Part shown: piece after piece, positions 6,521-6,640 of the stretch
Numbering within the stretch: the stretch's first letter is position 1
Layout: each line of letters opens with the position of its first letter
Assembly: GCA_900317795.1 (NCBI GenBank)
Contig: ONIF01000165.1
Coordinates: forward strand, 1 to 6,640
Reading direction: 5' to 3'
Origin: an uncultured Eubacteriales bacterium
GTDB lineage: Bacteria > Bacillota > Clostridia > Oscillospirales > Acutalibacteraceae
DNA length: 6,640 nt
Position numbers and translations under genes: made by a program
Notes under the pieces: generated by a model
What the model was told of the DNA's origin: nothing
What the model saw: only the letters and a program-made list of their open reading frames with translations
Database searches by the model: none

Positions 6521-6543
6521 TAATTATTCATTATTAATTATTA
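6521..6543 (-). repeat. Right inverted repeat of the four-helix-bundle cassette
   Basis: This stretch begins TAATTATTCATTATT and is the reverse complement of 6082-6104 except at one base. There is no GC stem or T tract, so it does not look like a terminator. Confidence 0.7.
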
Positions 6544-6564
6544 AGGCTATGTCACAACAAATGG

Positions 6565-6593
6565 TTGATTTTTAACGAGAAATAGCGTATAAT
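6565..6593 (+). promoter_or_regulatory. Strong sigma-A promoter of the last gene
   Basis: TTGATT (6565-6570), a 17-base spacer and a perfect TATAAT (6588-6593) point right, with an expected start near 6600. It is the best promoter in the window and shows that the next gene is transcribed separately from the helicase operon. Confidence 0.75.
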
Positions 6594-6632
6594 AATAGTA
6601 GGAAATAGTACCACCGAAGGAGGTAATTGGAT

Positions 6633-6640
6633 ATGCCTAC
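6633..6640 (+). CDS. Start of an unidentified gene cut by the right edge
   Basis: ATG at 6633 follows a near-perfect AAGGAGG (6617-6623) by 9 bases and is preceded by a consensus promoter. Only Met-Pro and part of a third codon are visible, so the product cannot be named; a transposase is possible given the upstream sequence. Confidence 0.6.

Larger units (their letters stand above)
6082..6543 (+). mobile_element. Four-helix-bundle gene cassette bounded by 23-bp inverted repeats
   Basis: The 23 bases at 6082-6104 and the reverse complement of 6521-6543 are identical at 22 positions. Between them lies only the four-helix-bundle gene. The left repeat provides the final codons and stop of the DUF4391 gene, which suggests the unit inserted at that gene's end. 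An AAGGAG at 6505-6510 just inside the right end has no start codon to serve, and may once have belonged to a following operon gene. S23/IVP genes are known inside 23S rRNA intervening sequences and as free cassettes, and encode no transposase, so any movement would depend on another enzyme. AT-rich repeats can match by chance, but 22 of 23 is more than expected. Confidence 0.45.
6545..6640 (+). other. Possible left end of an insertion sequence, incomplete
   Basis: Immediately after the cassette repeat the composition changes at GGCTATGTCACAACAAATGG (6545-6564). This resembles the terminal inverted repeat of some insertion sequences (ISL3-like ends begin GGCT...GTCA), and is followed within 90 bases by a promoter, ribosome binding site and start codon, the compact layout of a transposase gene. 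The other end and the transposase are outside the window, so this is only a suggestion. Confidence 0.25.

Overview
The window is AT-rich DNA with Firmicutes-type signals: strong GGAGG-like ribosome binding sites, sigma-A-type promoters and T-tailed hairpins. The gene content (an AEP primase, a Par-like coiled-coil protein, and helicase/DUF4391 cargo) fits a gut or rumen Clostridia mobile element such as an ICE, mobilizable element or plasmid. The genus cannot be fixed from the sequence.

Left third (1-1394): the minus strand carries the first 254 codons of an archaeo-eukaryotic-type primase, which runs off the left edge. Its promoter (TTGAAA-17-TATAAT) lies about 190 bases upstream of the start codon, so the mRNA has a leader of about 183 nt. 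Inside that leader, on the opposite strand, a second promoter (TTGATT-17-TAAAAT) and an intrinsic terminator bracket a predicted antisense RNA of about 100 nt, and a separate hairpin masks the primase Shine-Dalgarno. This looks like an antisense-controlled replication switch. Further right are two inverted repeats sharing AAAATCGCTT, a possible oriT or other origin-type site.

Middle (1395-2187): a helix-turn-helix plus coiled-coil gene resembling single-protein plasmid partition proteins (pSK1 Par type). Its centre is a tract of 21-bp repeats encoding KIENLEP heptads. An irregular 8-bp loss in one unit puts the N-terminal and C-terminal halves in different frames.

Right half (2238-6640): a 1076-residue SNF2-type helicase with an N-terminal PLD-like region, followed without a gap by a DUF4391 protein. 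From memory of the families, this pair accompanies type III-like methyltransferase/restriction genes, so it is probably part of a defence module; no methyltransferase or nuclease is in the window. The end of the DUF4391 gene is built from AATAATG/AATAATT repeats that open a cassette of about 460 bp carrying a four-helix-bundle (S23/IVP family) protein between near-identical 23-bp inverted repeats. Just beyond it a strong promoter and ribosome binding site start another gene, possibly an insertion-sequence transposase, so the expected operon appears interrupted here.
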